Made by a program: the position numbers and the translations under genes. Source: an uncultured Clostridia bacterium (GTDB taxonomy: Bacteria > Bacillota > Clostridia > Oscillospirales > Acutalibacteraceae). Taken from it: DNA of 6,438 nt. The notes beneath the pieces were generated by a model. The model was not told the origin of the DNA. It did no database searches and worked only from the letters and a program-made list of their open reading frames with translations. This document shows, piece after piece, positions 1 to 5,450 of the stretch (its first letter is position 1; the number at the start of each line of letters is the position of its first letter). The stretch spans positions 1-6,438 of the forward strand of contig CAMWIZ010000048.1 of the NCBI GenBank assembly GCA_947174455.1, read 5' to 3'.

Positions 1-28
1 CCTTATGATTTGATAAAAGCATTATAAT

Positions 29-856
29 TCACATCAATGGCTGCGTATTGTAAAAATGCGACATTTTAAAAACCGAATCACGAGCATCTGTAAGATTTAA
101 GCCGTGGTATTTTTTAAATTCCCTGAGTAAATGCGATTGATCATAATAGCCAAATTTAAAAACACTGTCATGTACGCTAAAATTCCTCTTTACTGCATCT
201 TGCCATAACAGTTGGTATCGAATTAAGCTTAACATTTGCTTTGGAGATACTCCCGTACTGCTAAGAAAATACCGTTCAAGGGATCTTTTGCTTACGGCGT
301 TATAATCTGCCAGATCTTTTACAGATGCATTTCCGTTTTTTTGAATCAAATAAAAAATAGAATTGAGTACCGAACTGTTTATGTTTCCGATACCAAGCTT
401 CTTCATAAGATACCTTTCCGCTATAAGTTTCTTATCGCTGAACTCTGCGGCACAGAGGATTTCTTCTGCAAGTGTACCCTTGAAATCACTGAAATATCTT
501 TCAACCGAATCATAAGTATTTAATGCACTGTCCATTTTTTCATCCGAAAAAAGTGCGGCCGACCAAGAATAAAATCGTATTCCGAAATGCTCAGTACAAT
601 TTTCCGTGCAATAATATGAATAGTTGTTTATACCGCAGAACTTAGCGTTAAAACCATTATACTCATAAAGAATAATATCCATACACAGATCGGGTATGAT
701 AAGCGTTTTGTTTTCTGCTCCTCCGTCGTTTCTGCTTAACCAAAAGCAGTGAACATATGGCTTTAGTGCCTCACATGGCTCAATCTCCAAATATGTATTT
801 CGCAGGTAAGGGTTAGCTGTTATTGTTTTAAAAACCTTATCCAATCCGTAAGGCAT
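29..856 (-). CDS. AraC-family transcriptional regulator with DUF6597-like sensor domain
   Basis: Probable DNA-binding regulator of 275 residues. The C-terminal third is a typical AraC double helix-turn-helix. The first helix-turn-helix lies at about residues 177-206 (DLADYNAVSKRSLERYF, then the conserved TGVSPK turn). The second lies at about 228-258 and includes FGYYDQSHLLREFKKYHG, the AraC signature. The N-terminal half resembles the DUF6597 domain found in many AraC proteins, with LKPYVHCFW near residue 31 and an IIPDLCMDIILY segment near 53 that matches the usual PDGCxDLIF pattern. Its ligand is unknown. I chose the ATG at 856 because AAGGA (867-871) sits 10 nt upstream; an in-frame TTG at 877 would lie upstream of that site. 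The gene begins 30 nt after the stop of the vitamin B6 kinase gene, so co-transcription is likely and a link to B6 or to the kinase operon itself is possible. The family call is firm; the target is unknown. Confidence 0.92.
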   Translation of the reverse strand: MPYGLDKVFKTITANPYLRNTYLEIEPCEALKPYVHCFWLSRNDGGAENKTLIIPDLCMDIILYEYNGFNAKFCGINNYSYYCTENCTEHFGIRFYSWSAALFSDEKMDSALNTYDSVERYFSDFKGTLAEEILCAAEFSDKKLIAERYLMKKLGIGNINSSVLNSIFYLIQKNGNASVKDLADYNAVSKRSLERYFLSSTGVSPKQMLSLIRYQLLWQDAVKRNFSVHDSVFKFGYYDQSHLLREFKKYHGLNLTDARDSVFKMSHFYNTQPLM

Positions 857-886
857 ATTATCACTTTCCTTAAACAAATACGCTGC

Positions 887-1729
887 TCACTGCAAATTTA
901 GCAGCATACTTAGGTTTTTCTCAAATTCTACACCATGGTTTCTGTCCCTGTCGGGAATGACAATCGTATCTGCAAGACTTTTTTCCAAAAAACAGCCTGC
1001 TAACTCAACGGCTTTTTCCGCACTCATTCCGTTTATTATTCCGCCGCAGAACACAGATGCGAAAATATCACCAGTACCCGAATAGCTTCCCTTATAAAGC
1101 TTATTTCTCACAAAAGCTTTTGTCTCTTTGCTGAAAATACAGTTGCACATACTGTTATCATCGGGAACACCTGTAACTATAACGATCTGGTTATTCTCCT
1201 GTACAAGTGACATTGCCATTTCACTTATTTTTTTTAGCAATGCATCACCGTTAAGACAGGCAACCTCGTCAAAGCTATTATCTGTAAGTATACATATCTC
1301 CGTCAGATTAGGTGTAATAAAATCCGCTTTTGCTGCCAAATCACGCATTTTAAGACACATAAGCTCATTATATGCACGGTATTTCACCCCATTGTCTGCC
1401 ATAACGGGATCAACAATAACAACTGTATCCTTTCTGCGAAATGTGTTTATAAACCTTAGGATATAATCAATCTGCTTATCGTTTGTAATATAGCCACTGT
1501 AAATACCGTTAAATTCTGCGTTATTCTTCTGCCATGCATCAAGGTAGCTATCCATGTTATCGGTAAAATCAACGCTGTGATATATTGGAAATCCCGACTG
1601 ATTCGTAAGCACCGCAGTCGGCATTGGGCAGGGCTGAACCCCCATAGCAGACAAAACAGCAATAGCGGCGGTAAGCGAGCATTTTCCAAACCCCGAAAGG
1701 TCATTTATAACAGCAACCCTTTTAGTCAT
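887..1729 (-). CDS. Pyridoxal/pyridoxamine kinase (PfkB/ribokinase fold, PdxY-like)
   Basis: Predicted cytoplasmic kinase of 280 residues that phosphorylates the 5'-hydroxyl of pyridoxal, pyridoxamine or pyridoxine using ATP, in the vitamin B6 salvage pathway. Visible motifs, in order: the N-terminal INDLSGFGKCSLT (residues 8-20) typical of this family; PTAVLTNQSGFP (37-48) lining the substrate pocket; DPVMADNG (107-114); TPNLTE (139-144); and the anion-hole/catalytic GTGDIFASV (218-226), with Asp221 as the expected catalytic base. The length is normal for pyridoxal kinases. The ATG at 1729 is preferred because AGAGG (1737-1741) is 7 nt upstream. An upstream ATG (1756) and TTG (1759) in the same frame would add about 10 residues and place this site inside the coding region. 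The gene follows the sirtuin terminator, so it needs its own promoter, and it is followed closely by an AraC regulator. ThiD-type hydroxymethylpyrimidine kinases share the fold, but the N-terminal motif favours the B6 kinase. Confidence 0.93.
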   Translation of the reverse strand: MTKRVAVINDLSGFGKCSLTAAIAVLSAMGVQPCPMPTAVLTNQSGFPIYHSVDFTDNMDSYLDAWQKNNAEFNGIYSGYITNDKQIDYILRFINTFRRKDTVVIVDPVMADNGVKYRAYNELMCLKMRDLAAKADFITPNLTEICILTDNSFDEVACLNGDALLKKISEMAMSLVQENNQIVIVTGVPDDNSMCNCIFSKETKAFVRNKLYKGSYSGTGDIFASVFCGGIINGMSAEKAVELAGCFLEKSLADTIVIPDRDRNHGVEFEKNLSMLLNLQ

Positions 1730-1736
1730 ATTTTTA

Positions 1737-1741
1737 CCTCT
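1737..1741 (-). promoter_or_regulatory. Ribosome binding site deciding the B6 kinase start
   Basis: AGAGG on the minus strand, 7 nt before ATG 1729. The upstream ATG 1756 and TTG 1759 lack a comparable site, which supports the shorter protein beginning MTKRVAV. Confidence 0.7.
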
Positions 1742-1769
1742 TGCATCAATTTCCATCAAATTTCACAGT

Positions 1770-1799
1770 ACTATACTACCACACTGCTGTTATCTTTAA
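1770..1799 (-). promoter_or_regulatory. Candidate promoter for the B6 kinase/AraC operon
   Basis: A promoter must lie between the terminator ending at 1846 and the kinase start at 1729. The best candidate on the minus strand is TTAAAG (1794-1799), 18 nt, then TATAGT (1770-1775, five of six bases). The -35 element matches poorly, so an activator may be needed; the downstream AraC gene is one possible source. Confidence 0.38.
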
Positions 1800-1845
1800 A
1801 ATGTGCAGTTTTTTAATTTTTAATATGTACAGATTATCAGACAAC

Positions 1846-1870
1846 AAAAAAGGGCATAACGCCCCTTTTT
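1846..1870 (-). terminator. Intrinsic terminator of the sirtuin gene
   Basis: On the minus strand AAAAAGGGGC (1870-1861), a 5-nt loop and GCCCTTTTTT (1855-1846) form a 10-bp stem with one G-U pair that runs into T's. It starts 12 nt after the stop codon. On the plus strand the same position is an A-C mismatch, so the minus strand is the functional direction. Confidence 0.88.
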
Positions 1871-1882
1871 ACAAACTATAAA

Positions 1883-2587
1883 TTATAGGCCTTCGAACAC
1901 CTTACCAAGGCTTTCGTGTATAACTAAATCTGCCCTGTCGTCATACGGTGTAATATCTCTGTTTATAAGCACCAGCCTGTCGCCACGATAATAGTTAACC
2001 AATCCACTCGCCGGGTAAACGGTTAAAGAAGTACCTGCAATAATTAACATATCAGCATTACATATTGCATTAACTGCATCTTGTGTGACTTTGCTGTCAA
2101 GCGGTTCCTCATAAAGAACCACGTCGGGTTTTATTGTTCCGCCGCAGCTGCATTTTGGTATTCCACTGCTCCCAAAAACACTTTCTGCTCTATAAAACTC
2201 TTTGCAACGCATGCAATAATTTCTAAGCACACTGCCGTGAAGCTCATAAACTGCTTGTGAGCCTGCTTTTTGGTGCAGTCCGTCTATATTTTGAGTAACG
2301 ATTGCAAGGAGCTTTCCTTCACGCTCCCACTGTGCAAGCTTATTGTGTGTAACATTTGGCTCATACTTTAAGGAATTAAGCTTATCTCTGTAAAAGTGGT
2401 AGAACTCCTCCGGGTGCTTCATAAAAAAAGTATGACTTAAAATCTCCTCCGGCGGAAAATCATACTTTTGATTATACAGCCCGTCTTTACTTCTAAAGTC
2501 GGGAATACCACTCTCAGTTGACACTCCTGCTCCGCCAAAAAATACTATCCTCTCGCTCTTCTTGACAAGCTCCCTCAACTTTTCCAT
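1883..2587 (-). CDS. cobB: NAD-dependent protein deacylase, Sir2/sirtuin family
   Basis: Sirtuin of 234 residues that removes acetyl (or other acyl) groups from lysine, consuming NAD+ and releasing nicotinamide and O-acyl-ADP-ribose. All core elements are present: GAGVSTESGIPDFRS (residues 20-33) for NAD binding; TQNIDGLH (98-105); catalytic His117 in ELHGS; a zinc knuckle of Cys125, Cys128, Cys146 and Cys148; GTSLTVYPA (185-193); and INRD (208-211). The region around residues 60-68 (PEEFYHFYR) resembles Thermotoga-type class U enzymes. It does not have the exact Tyr-x-x-Arg spacing of SIRT5-like desuccinylases, so deacetylation is the better guess. The start is uncertain. ATG 2587 has GGAG 6 nt upstream, whereas GTG 2599 has GGAGG (2608-2612) 8 nt upstream and would add four residues. 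A more distal GTG at 2608 overlaps that site and is unlikely. The gene is followed at 12 nt by its own terminator. Confidence 0.96.
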   Translation of the reverse strand: MEKLRELVKKSERIVFFGGAGVSTESGIPDFRSKDGLYNQKYDFPPEEILSHTFFMKHPEEFYHFYRDKLNSLKYEPNVTHNKLAQWEREGKLLAIVTQNIDGLHQKAGSQAVYELHGSVLRNYCMRCKEFYRAESVFGSSGIPKCSCGGTIKPDVVLYEEPLDSKVTQDAVNAICNADMLIIAGTSLTVYPASGLVNYYRGDRLVLINRDITPYDDRADLVIHESLGKVFEGL

Positions 2588-2607
2588 ATTTTTCTCCACT
2601 GCCTTCA

Positions 2608-2612
2608 CCTCC
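2608..2612 (-). promoter_or_regulatory. Ribosome binding site of the sirtuin gene with competing starts
   Basis: GGAGG on the minus strand lies 8 nt before GTG 2599. A second, weaker GGAG (2594-2597) lies 6 nt before ATG 2587. The GTG at 2608 overlaps the first site and can be excluded. The two remaining starts differ by four residues outside the conserved fold. Confidence 0.6.
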
Positions 2613-2623
2613 GTTATTTGTTA

Positions 2624-2713
2624 GGGCCTTTGAATTTAAAACCCACCAAAAGTCCTGCCTTTGGATTACGCAAGTATTTAAAAGGCTTGACCCAAACTTA
2701 CATGGGGATTTTT
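2624..2713 (-). repeat. Degenerate stem-loop element (interspersed repeat remnant or structured leader) before the sirtuin gene
   Basis: Read on the minus strand this stretch holds three consecutive imperfect hairpins. The first is CAAG...CTTG (2671-2689). The second is CCAAAGG-CAGGA-CTTTTGG (2646-2664), seven pairs with one G-U. The third is GGGTTTT...AAGGCCC (2624-2644), seven pairs with two G-U. The ATCCCCATGTAAGTTTGGGT stretch (2694-2713) immediately precedes them. From memory, this order resembles a family of interspersed stem-loop repeats in Ruminococcaceae genomes; I could not check that. It sits between the possible promoter and the ribosome site of the sirtuin gene. Confidence 0.5.
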
Positions 2714-2741
2714 AATTTCTTTTTTGCATCCATGCCTGCTT

Positions 2742-2772
2742 ATTATTGTCAATTTGTAAATCTGTCTGTCAA
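2742..2772 (-). promoter_or_regulatory. Possible promoter for the sirtuin gene
   Basis: On the minus strand a perfect TTGACA (2767-2772) is followed after 19 nt by AATAAT (2742-2747, five of six bases). The spacer is two bases longer than ideal. A second TTGACA (2747-2752) overlaps the -10 candidate and has no good -10 of its own. No terminator is seen after the hydrolase gene, so read-through could also supply transcription. Confidence 0.4.
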
Positions 2773-2784
2773 CATACGGATTTA

Positions 2785-3720
2785 TTACGTATTATCACGA
2801 ATATACTCATACGTTGCCTCTGAAATTTCCACAATTCCGTCAATGGGTATTTGATAATCCCCTACTCCGTCCGACATAACACACAGCAAGTAAGGTTTCT
2901 TTGCAAATACTATTGCCACATCGTTTTCAACGTCCATCAATTCACCTGTCTTATTGGCGTGTGCAACTGAATTGGGAAGACCTGCGGGGATTTTGTTATT
3001 TCTTGTTTGATGCATCAGATAATTCATCATATCCTTTGAATGCTTAAACTCACCGTTATAAATCTTTTCAAGCATCAATGCACAATCCTCTGTTGTTGTG
3101 TAATTATCGCTGTAGATGTTATCGTCCGCCATCATTCTGTCCATTGACGTATTTGTAAAACCGTTATCCCTGCAAAACTCATTTACAACGGCTCTGCCCT
3201 GTATGTAATCGCCGCTGCCGAGTAAAAATACAAGGTAATCGGTAGCCTCATTGTCACTTATGGTTATCATGCTTTCCGTCAGTGCATCGATATCTTCATA
3301 AGGATATTTTTCGGTCAATTCTTCATAATGCTCATACACAGCACCCATAACAAACAGCTTAATCACACTTGCTGCCTGCATTTTCGTTTGATTCATACTG
3401 AGAGTATCTCCACTTTCCAAAACCTTTACATAGACCGACCAGTCACCGCCGACAAGTTTCTGATTCTCTGCTATTGTTGTTTCTATATTCTTCTCAAGGT
3501 CAGAAAAATCAACAGACATCTCCTTAGTCAAAGAATCCGGGTCAACCTCATACAGCATTTCGTCGATAGCGGCCTCAACGTAGCCCTCGGGTGAGGAAAA
3601 AACTTCATTTTCCTCACCCTTTGGAAAATATCTATGCGTATACAAAGCCCCCGCACTAAGCACGGTTAACGCTGTAACCGTGCTTAGTGCACCTATCAAA
3701 ATCTTTTCTTTTTTTGTCAT
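2785..3720 (-). CDS. Membrane-anchored serine hydrolase, class A beta-lactamase fold
   Basis: Protein of 311 residues with an N-terminal uncleaved-looking anchor (hydrophobic residues 7-27, no lipobox Cys) and an extracellular beta-lactamase/transpeptidase-like domain from about 75. Catalytic motifs: Ser118-Val-Ile-Lys121 (SxxK, nucleophile and base), Ser155-Asp156-Asn157 (SDN), and Lys257-Thr-Gly259 (KTG). The omega-loop stretch between DRMM (194-197) and TTTEDCALML (208-217) shows no clear ExxLN. In class A beta-lactamases that Glu activates the deacylating water, so efficient penicillin hydrolysis is doubtful. A peptidoglycan-related or penicillin-binding role is as likely as resistance. 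The ATG at 3720 is chosen because AGGGG (3729-3733) lies 8 nt upstream; a GTG at 3753 is an in-frame alternative without support. The gene lies 105 nt after the repeat-tailed membrane protein with no obvious terminator between, so shared transcription is possible. Codons 11-23 form a perfect inverted repeat (see 3653-3690). Confidence 0.88.
   Translation of the reverse strand: MTKKEKILIGALSTVTALTVLSAGALYTHRYFPKGEENEVFSSPEGYVEAAIDEMLYEVDPDSLTKEMSVDFSDLEKNIETTIAENQKLVGGDWSVYVKVLESGDTLSMNQTKMQAASVIKLFVMGAVYEHYEELTEKYPYEDIDALTESMITISDNEATDYLVFLLGSGDYIQGRAVVNEFCRDNGFTNTSMDRMMADDNIYSDNYTTTEDCALMLEKIYNGEFKHSKDMMNYLMHQTRNNKIPAGLPNSVAHANKTGELMDVENDVAIVFAKKPYLLCVMSDGVGDYQIPIDGIVEISEATYEYIRDNT
3653..3690. 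repeat. Perfect 16-bp inverted repeat inside the serine hydrolase coding region
   Basis: GCACTAAGCACGGTTA (3653-3668) is exactly complementary to TAACCGTGCTTAGTGC (3675-3690) across a 6-nt loop. It covers nucleotides 31-68 of the reading frame and encodes the membrane-anchor residues ALSTVTALTVLSA. No T-run follows on either strand, so it does not look like a terminator. In mRNA it would form a strong hairpin just inside the coding region. Confidence 0.9.
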
Positions 3721-3825
3721 CTCAATTACCCCTACAAATACTAAAATATACACCCAAAATATTTATAACAAATTTAATTCATTAGAATGAATATCCACAT
3801 AACAGCTATCGTGGGAATGATACCA

Positions 3826-5223
3826 TTACTGTATTTCCGTATTTTCATAAGATACAGTAGAGTTCGGTTTATACGTTCCCCATTCGTTTGCGTTTGCCGT
3901 TGCATCTGAAAAATCCGAATCCTCGTAAGACAATGTTTGACTCGGTGCGTACGTTCCCCATTCATTTTCACTTACTGATGTATCCACACTTCCGTAAGAG
4001 GACTTTTGTTCTGAACCATACATACCGTCCCACTTGCTTCCGCTTGACGTTGTTCCATTTGCTGACGTATTCATATTTCCGTAAGAGGTCTTCTGTTCTG
4101 AACCGTACATACCGTTCCACTTACTTCCATTCGCCGCTGTACCTGCCGATGTATTTGCACTTCCGTAAGTTGACCTTTGCTCTGAGCCATACATACCGTT
4201 CCACTTACTTCCATTCGCCGCTGTACCTGCCGATGTATTTGCACTTCCGTAAGTTGACCTTTGCTCTGAGCCATACATACCGTCCCACTTACTTCCGTTC
4301 GCTGCTGTACTTGCCGATGTATTTGCACTTCCGTAAGTTGACCTTTGCTCTGAGCCATACATACCGTCCCACTTACTTCCGTTCGTTGCTGTACTTGCCG
4401 ATGTATTTGCACTTCCGTAAGTTGACCTTTGCTCTGAGCCGTACATACCGTTTGCTGCTGTACCCGATATGGCACTTGTGCTTCCATAAGATGATTTTTT
4501 ATTAAAACCGTATGTATCCGACTTATTTCCGCTGCCTGTTGCATAGGAAACAGCCCTGCTTTGACTTCGTATTTTTGAATTAGTATGTTTCTTTATTATA
4601 TACACTGCCATAAGAACAGTTAAGACGAGCACTAACAATAATAACCAGAAATTTCTTATTTTTCCTGATTTTGTTTTCGTAACATCAAGCATATAAGGAG
4701 CAAGTTTAAAATCAGCTCCAATGCTTTTCAAATTTGACATCTTATACCATTCTTCATAAAACTCAACCGCTTCCTTATCATTCGGAACTAGTACACCGTC
4801 AACACTTATACCGGAAGTTTGTCTTCGGTTTTCCCAGTGATAAAGATCCATACCGAACCAAAAAGAGTCAGCTACAGACATATATTTTGAAACTGTGTTT
4901 GTATCTGATTTTGTCCTGACAATAATACTTGTATCGTTATCAAGAATAGCAACCCAATAATACGAATCCGTGTAATTTCCCCACCTCGATGAGGTTTCAC
5001 TCGATGCTATACAATCGGCAACATCACTAAGCATACCCTTCACAGAACTTCCATTTTTCATATCTGTAACCGTCATGCTTTCACAGTCAAGCGTATCATA
5101 CGCAGAAAATGGATTTGCACTGTTTGCAATTAAATACAGTATTAGTCCAGACCACAAAAAAACAAGAAACCATATAAATCTTGCCTTTGACCTTGCCTTT
5201 GCATTTGCCCATAATTCATCCAT
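3826..5223 (-). CDS. Two-pass membrane protein of unknown function with tandem-repeat cytoplasmic tail
   Basis: I do not recognise a named family. The 465-residue product has a short basic N-terminus (KARSKAR, 9-15), a first membrane segment at about 16-34, a predicted outside domain of about 155 residues (36-190) with two cysteines (47 and 71) that could pair, and a second membrane segment at about 192-210 followed by KKHTNSKIRSQSR. By the positive-inside rule both ends are cytoplasmic. The tail (211-465) is low complexity, rich in Ser, Tyr, Gly, Asn and Thr. It is built from 28-residue repeats starting GMYGSEQ (residues 259-399, five copies) flanked by decayed copies on both sides; the shared core is W-x-G-[MT]-Y-x5-[ST]-Y or close to it. 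ATG 5223 is preferred because GGAGG (5233-5237) is 9 nt upstream; ATG 5229, only 3 nt from it, is the alternative. A near-consensus promoter lies upstream. The gene is real, since the membrane topology and promoter agree, but its role is unknown. Confidence 0.85.
   Translation of the reverse strand: MDELWANAKARSKARFIWFLVFLWSGLILYLIANSANPFSAYDTLDCESMTVTDMKNGSSVKGMLSDVADCIASSETSSRWGNYTDSYYWVAILDNDTSIIVRTKSDTNTVSKYMSVADSFWFGMDLYHWENRRQTSGISVDGVLVPNDKEAVEFYEEWYKMSNLKSIGADFKLAPYMLDVTKTKSGKIRNFWLLLLVLVLTVLMAVYIIKKHTNSKIRSQSRAVSYATGSGNKSDTYGFNKKSSYGSTSAISGTAANGMYGSEQRSTYGSANTSASTATNGSKWDGMYGSEQRSTYGSANTSASTAANGSKWDGMYGSEQRSTYGSANTSAGTAANGSKWNGMYGSEQRSTYGSANTSAGTAANGSKWNGMYGSEQKTSYGNMNTSANGTTSSGSKWDGMYGSEQKSSYGSVDTSVSENEWGTYAPSQTLSYEDSDFSDATANANEWGTYKPNSTVSYENTEIQ
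3872..3963 (-). repeat. Older, shorter repeat in the 3' end of the membrane protein gene
   Basis: The 14-mer TACGTTCCCCATTC occurs at 3872-3885 and 3950-3963, 78 nt (26 codons) apart, encoding NEWGTY in both copies. Each is followed in the protein by a Ser-Tyr-Glu element (LSYED, VSYEN). The pattern parallels the W...Y...SY core of the 28-residue units, so these appear to be decayed relatives of the main array. Confidence 0.75.
4027..4449 (-). repeat. In-frame 84-bp tandem repeat array (five units, last one 87 bp)
   Basis: Units in coding order are 4449-4366, 4365-4282, 4281-4198, 4197-4114 and a diverged 87-bp unit 4113-4027. By eye, units three and four are identical at all 84 positions, units one and two differ at two positions, and units two and three differ at four. 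Each unit encodes 28 residues (29 in the last) starting GMYGSEQ and ending SKW[DN]. The unit length is a multiple of three, so copy-number change keeps the frame. Identity this high implies recent duplication or ongoing homogenisation. Confidence 0.97.
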
Positions 5224-5232
5224 AGTCATTTC

Positions 5233-5237
5233 CCTCC
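5233..5237 (-). promoter_or_regulatory. Ribosome binding site deciding the start of the membrane protein
   Basis: GGAGG on the minus strand, 9 nt before ATG 5223 but only 3 nt before ATG 5229. The spacing favours 5223, and the upstream TTG at 5283 has no such support. Confidence 0.7.
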
Positions 5238-5294
5238 GAAAAAACTTTTTCTGATATACCTTCTTTACTTTAGCAAGATGCAATTCGTCAAGAA

Positions 5295-5323
5295 ATTATA
5301 TAAACAATACAGTGGTTTGTTAA
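5295..5323 (-). promoter_or_regulatory. Sigma-70/SigA-type promoter for the repeat-tailed membrane protein
   Basis: On the minus strand TTAACA (5318-5323, five of six consensus bases) and TATAAT (5295-5300, full consensus) are separated by exactly 17 nt. Transcription would start near 5288, giving an untranslated leader of about 65 nt before the ATG at 5223. The position just downstream of the previous terminator supports the call. Confidence 0.78.
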
Positions 5324-5380
5324 ATATCACATCTAACATTTTTCAAGAAATAGTATTAACTATTACATTATAAAACAAAA

Positions 5381-5410
5381 CTGTCCGAAAAGCAACATTT
5401 TTTCGGACAG
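5381..5410 (-). terminator. Intrinsic terminator of the aldolase-domain gene
   Basis: A perfect 11-bp inverted repeat (CTGTCCGAAAA at 5381-5391 with TTTTCGGACAG at 5400-5410) surrounds an 8-nt loop. Read on the minus strand it is followed by TTTTGTTTTAT, as expected for Rho-independent termination. It begins 40 nt after the stop codon at 5451 and separates the aldolase gene from the next promoter. Confidence 0.9.
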
Positions 5411-5450
5411 CCTTTGCAAAGCAATGCAACAAACTATTTCAACAAATTAT

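Noticed and set aside
1128..1466. Plus-strand open frame of 112 codons opposite the B6 kinase
   Set aside because: Antisense shadow of a clearly conserved enzyme with all family motifs on the other strand.
2682..2726. Plus-strand CCC...GGGG followed by T-rich sequence as a terminator
   Set aside because: The stem is only three to four pairs with a long loop, and no plus-strand gene is present to be terminated.
2766..2792. ATACG/CGTAT inverted repeat around the serine hydrolase stop codon as a terminator
   Set aside because: Only five pairs and no T-run on the minus strand; too weak to call.
2618..2854. Plus-strand open frame of 78 codons in the gap before the sirtuin gene
   Set aside because: No Shine-Dalgarno sequence precedes it, it runs into the 3' end of the serine hydrolase gene, and its sequence is explained by the stem-loop element.
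3730..3825. Promoter for the serine hydrolase gene
   Set aside because: TATAAA and TATATT occur, but no -35 element with more than three consensus bases lies at 16-18 nt. Read-through from the upstream gene is equally possible.
3888..4505. Long plus-strand open frame (about 205 codons) opposite the repeat array
   Set aside because: It exists because the 84-bp unit happens to lack stops in that frame and so extends with every copy. It has no ribosome site and its protein is a mere antisense echo of the repeats.
4071..4544. Minus-strand open frame (157 codons) in a second frame across the repeats
   Set aside because: Same cause as above: stop-free repeat units. It overlaps the well-supported membrane protein gene and has no start signal.
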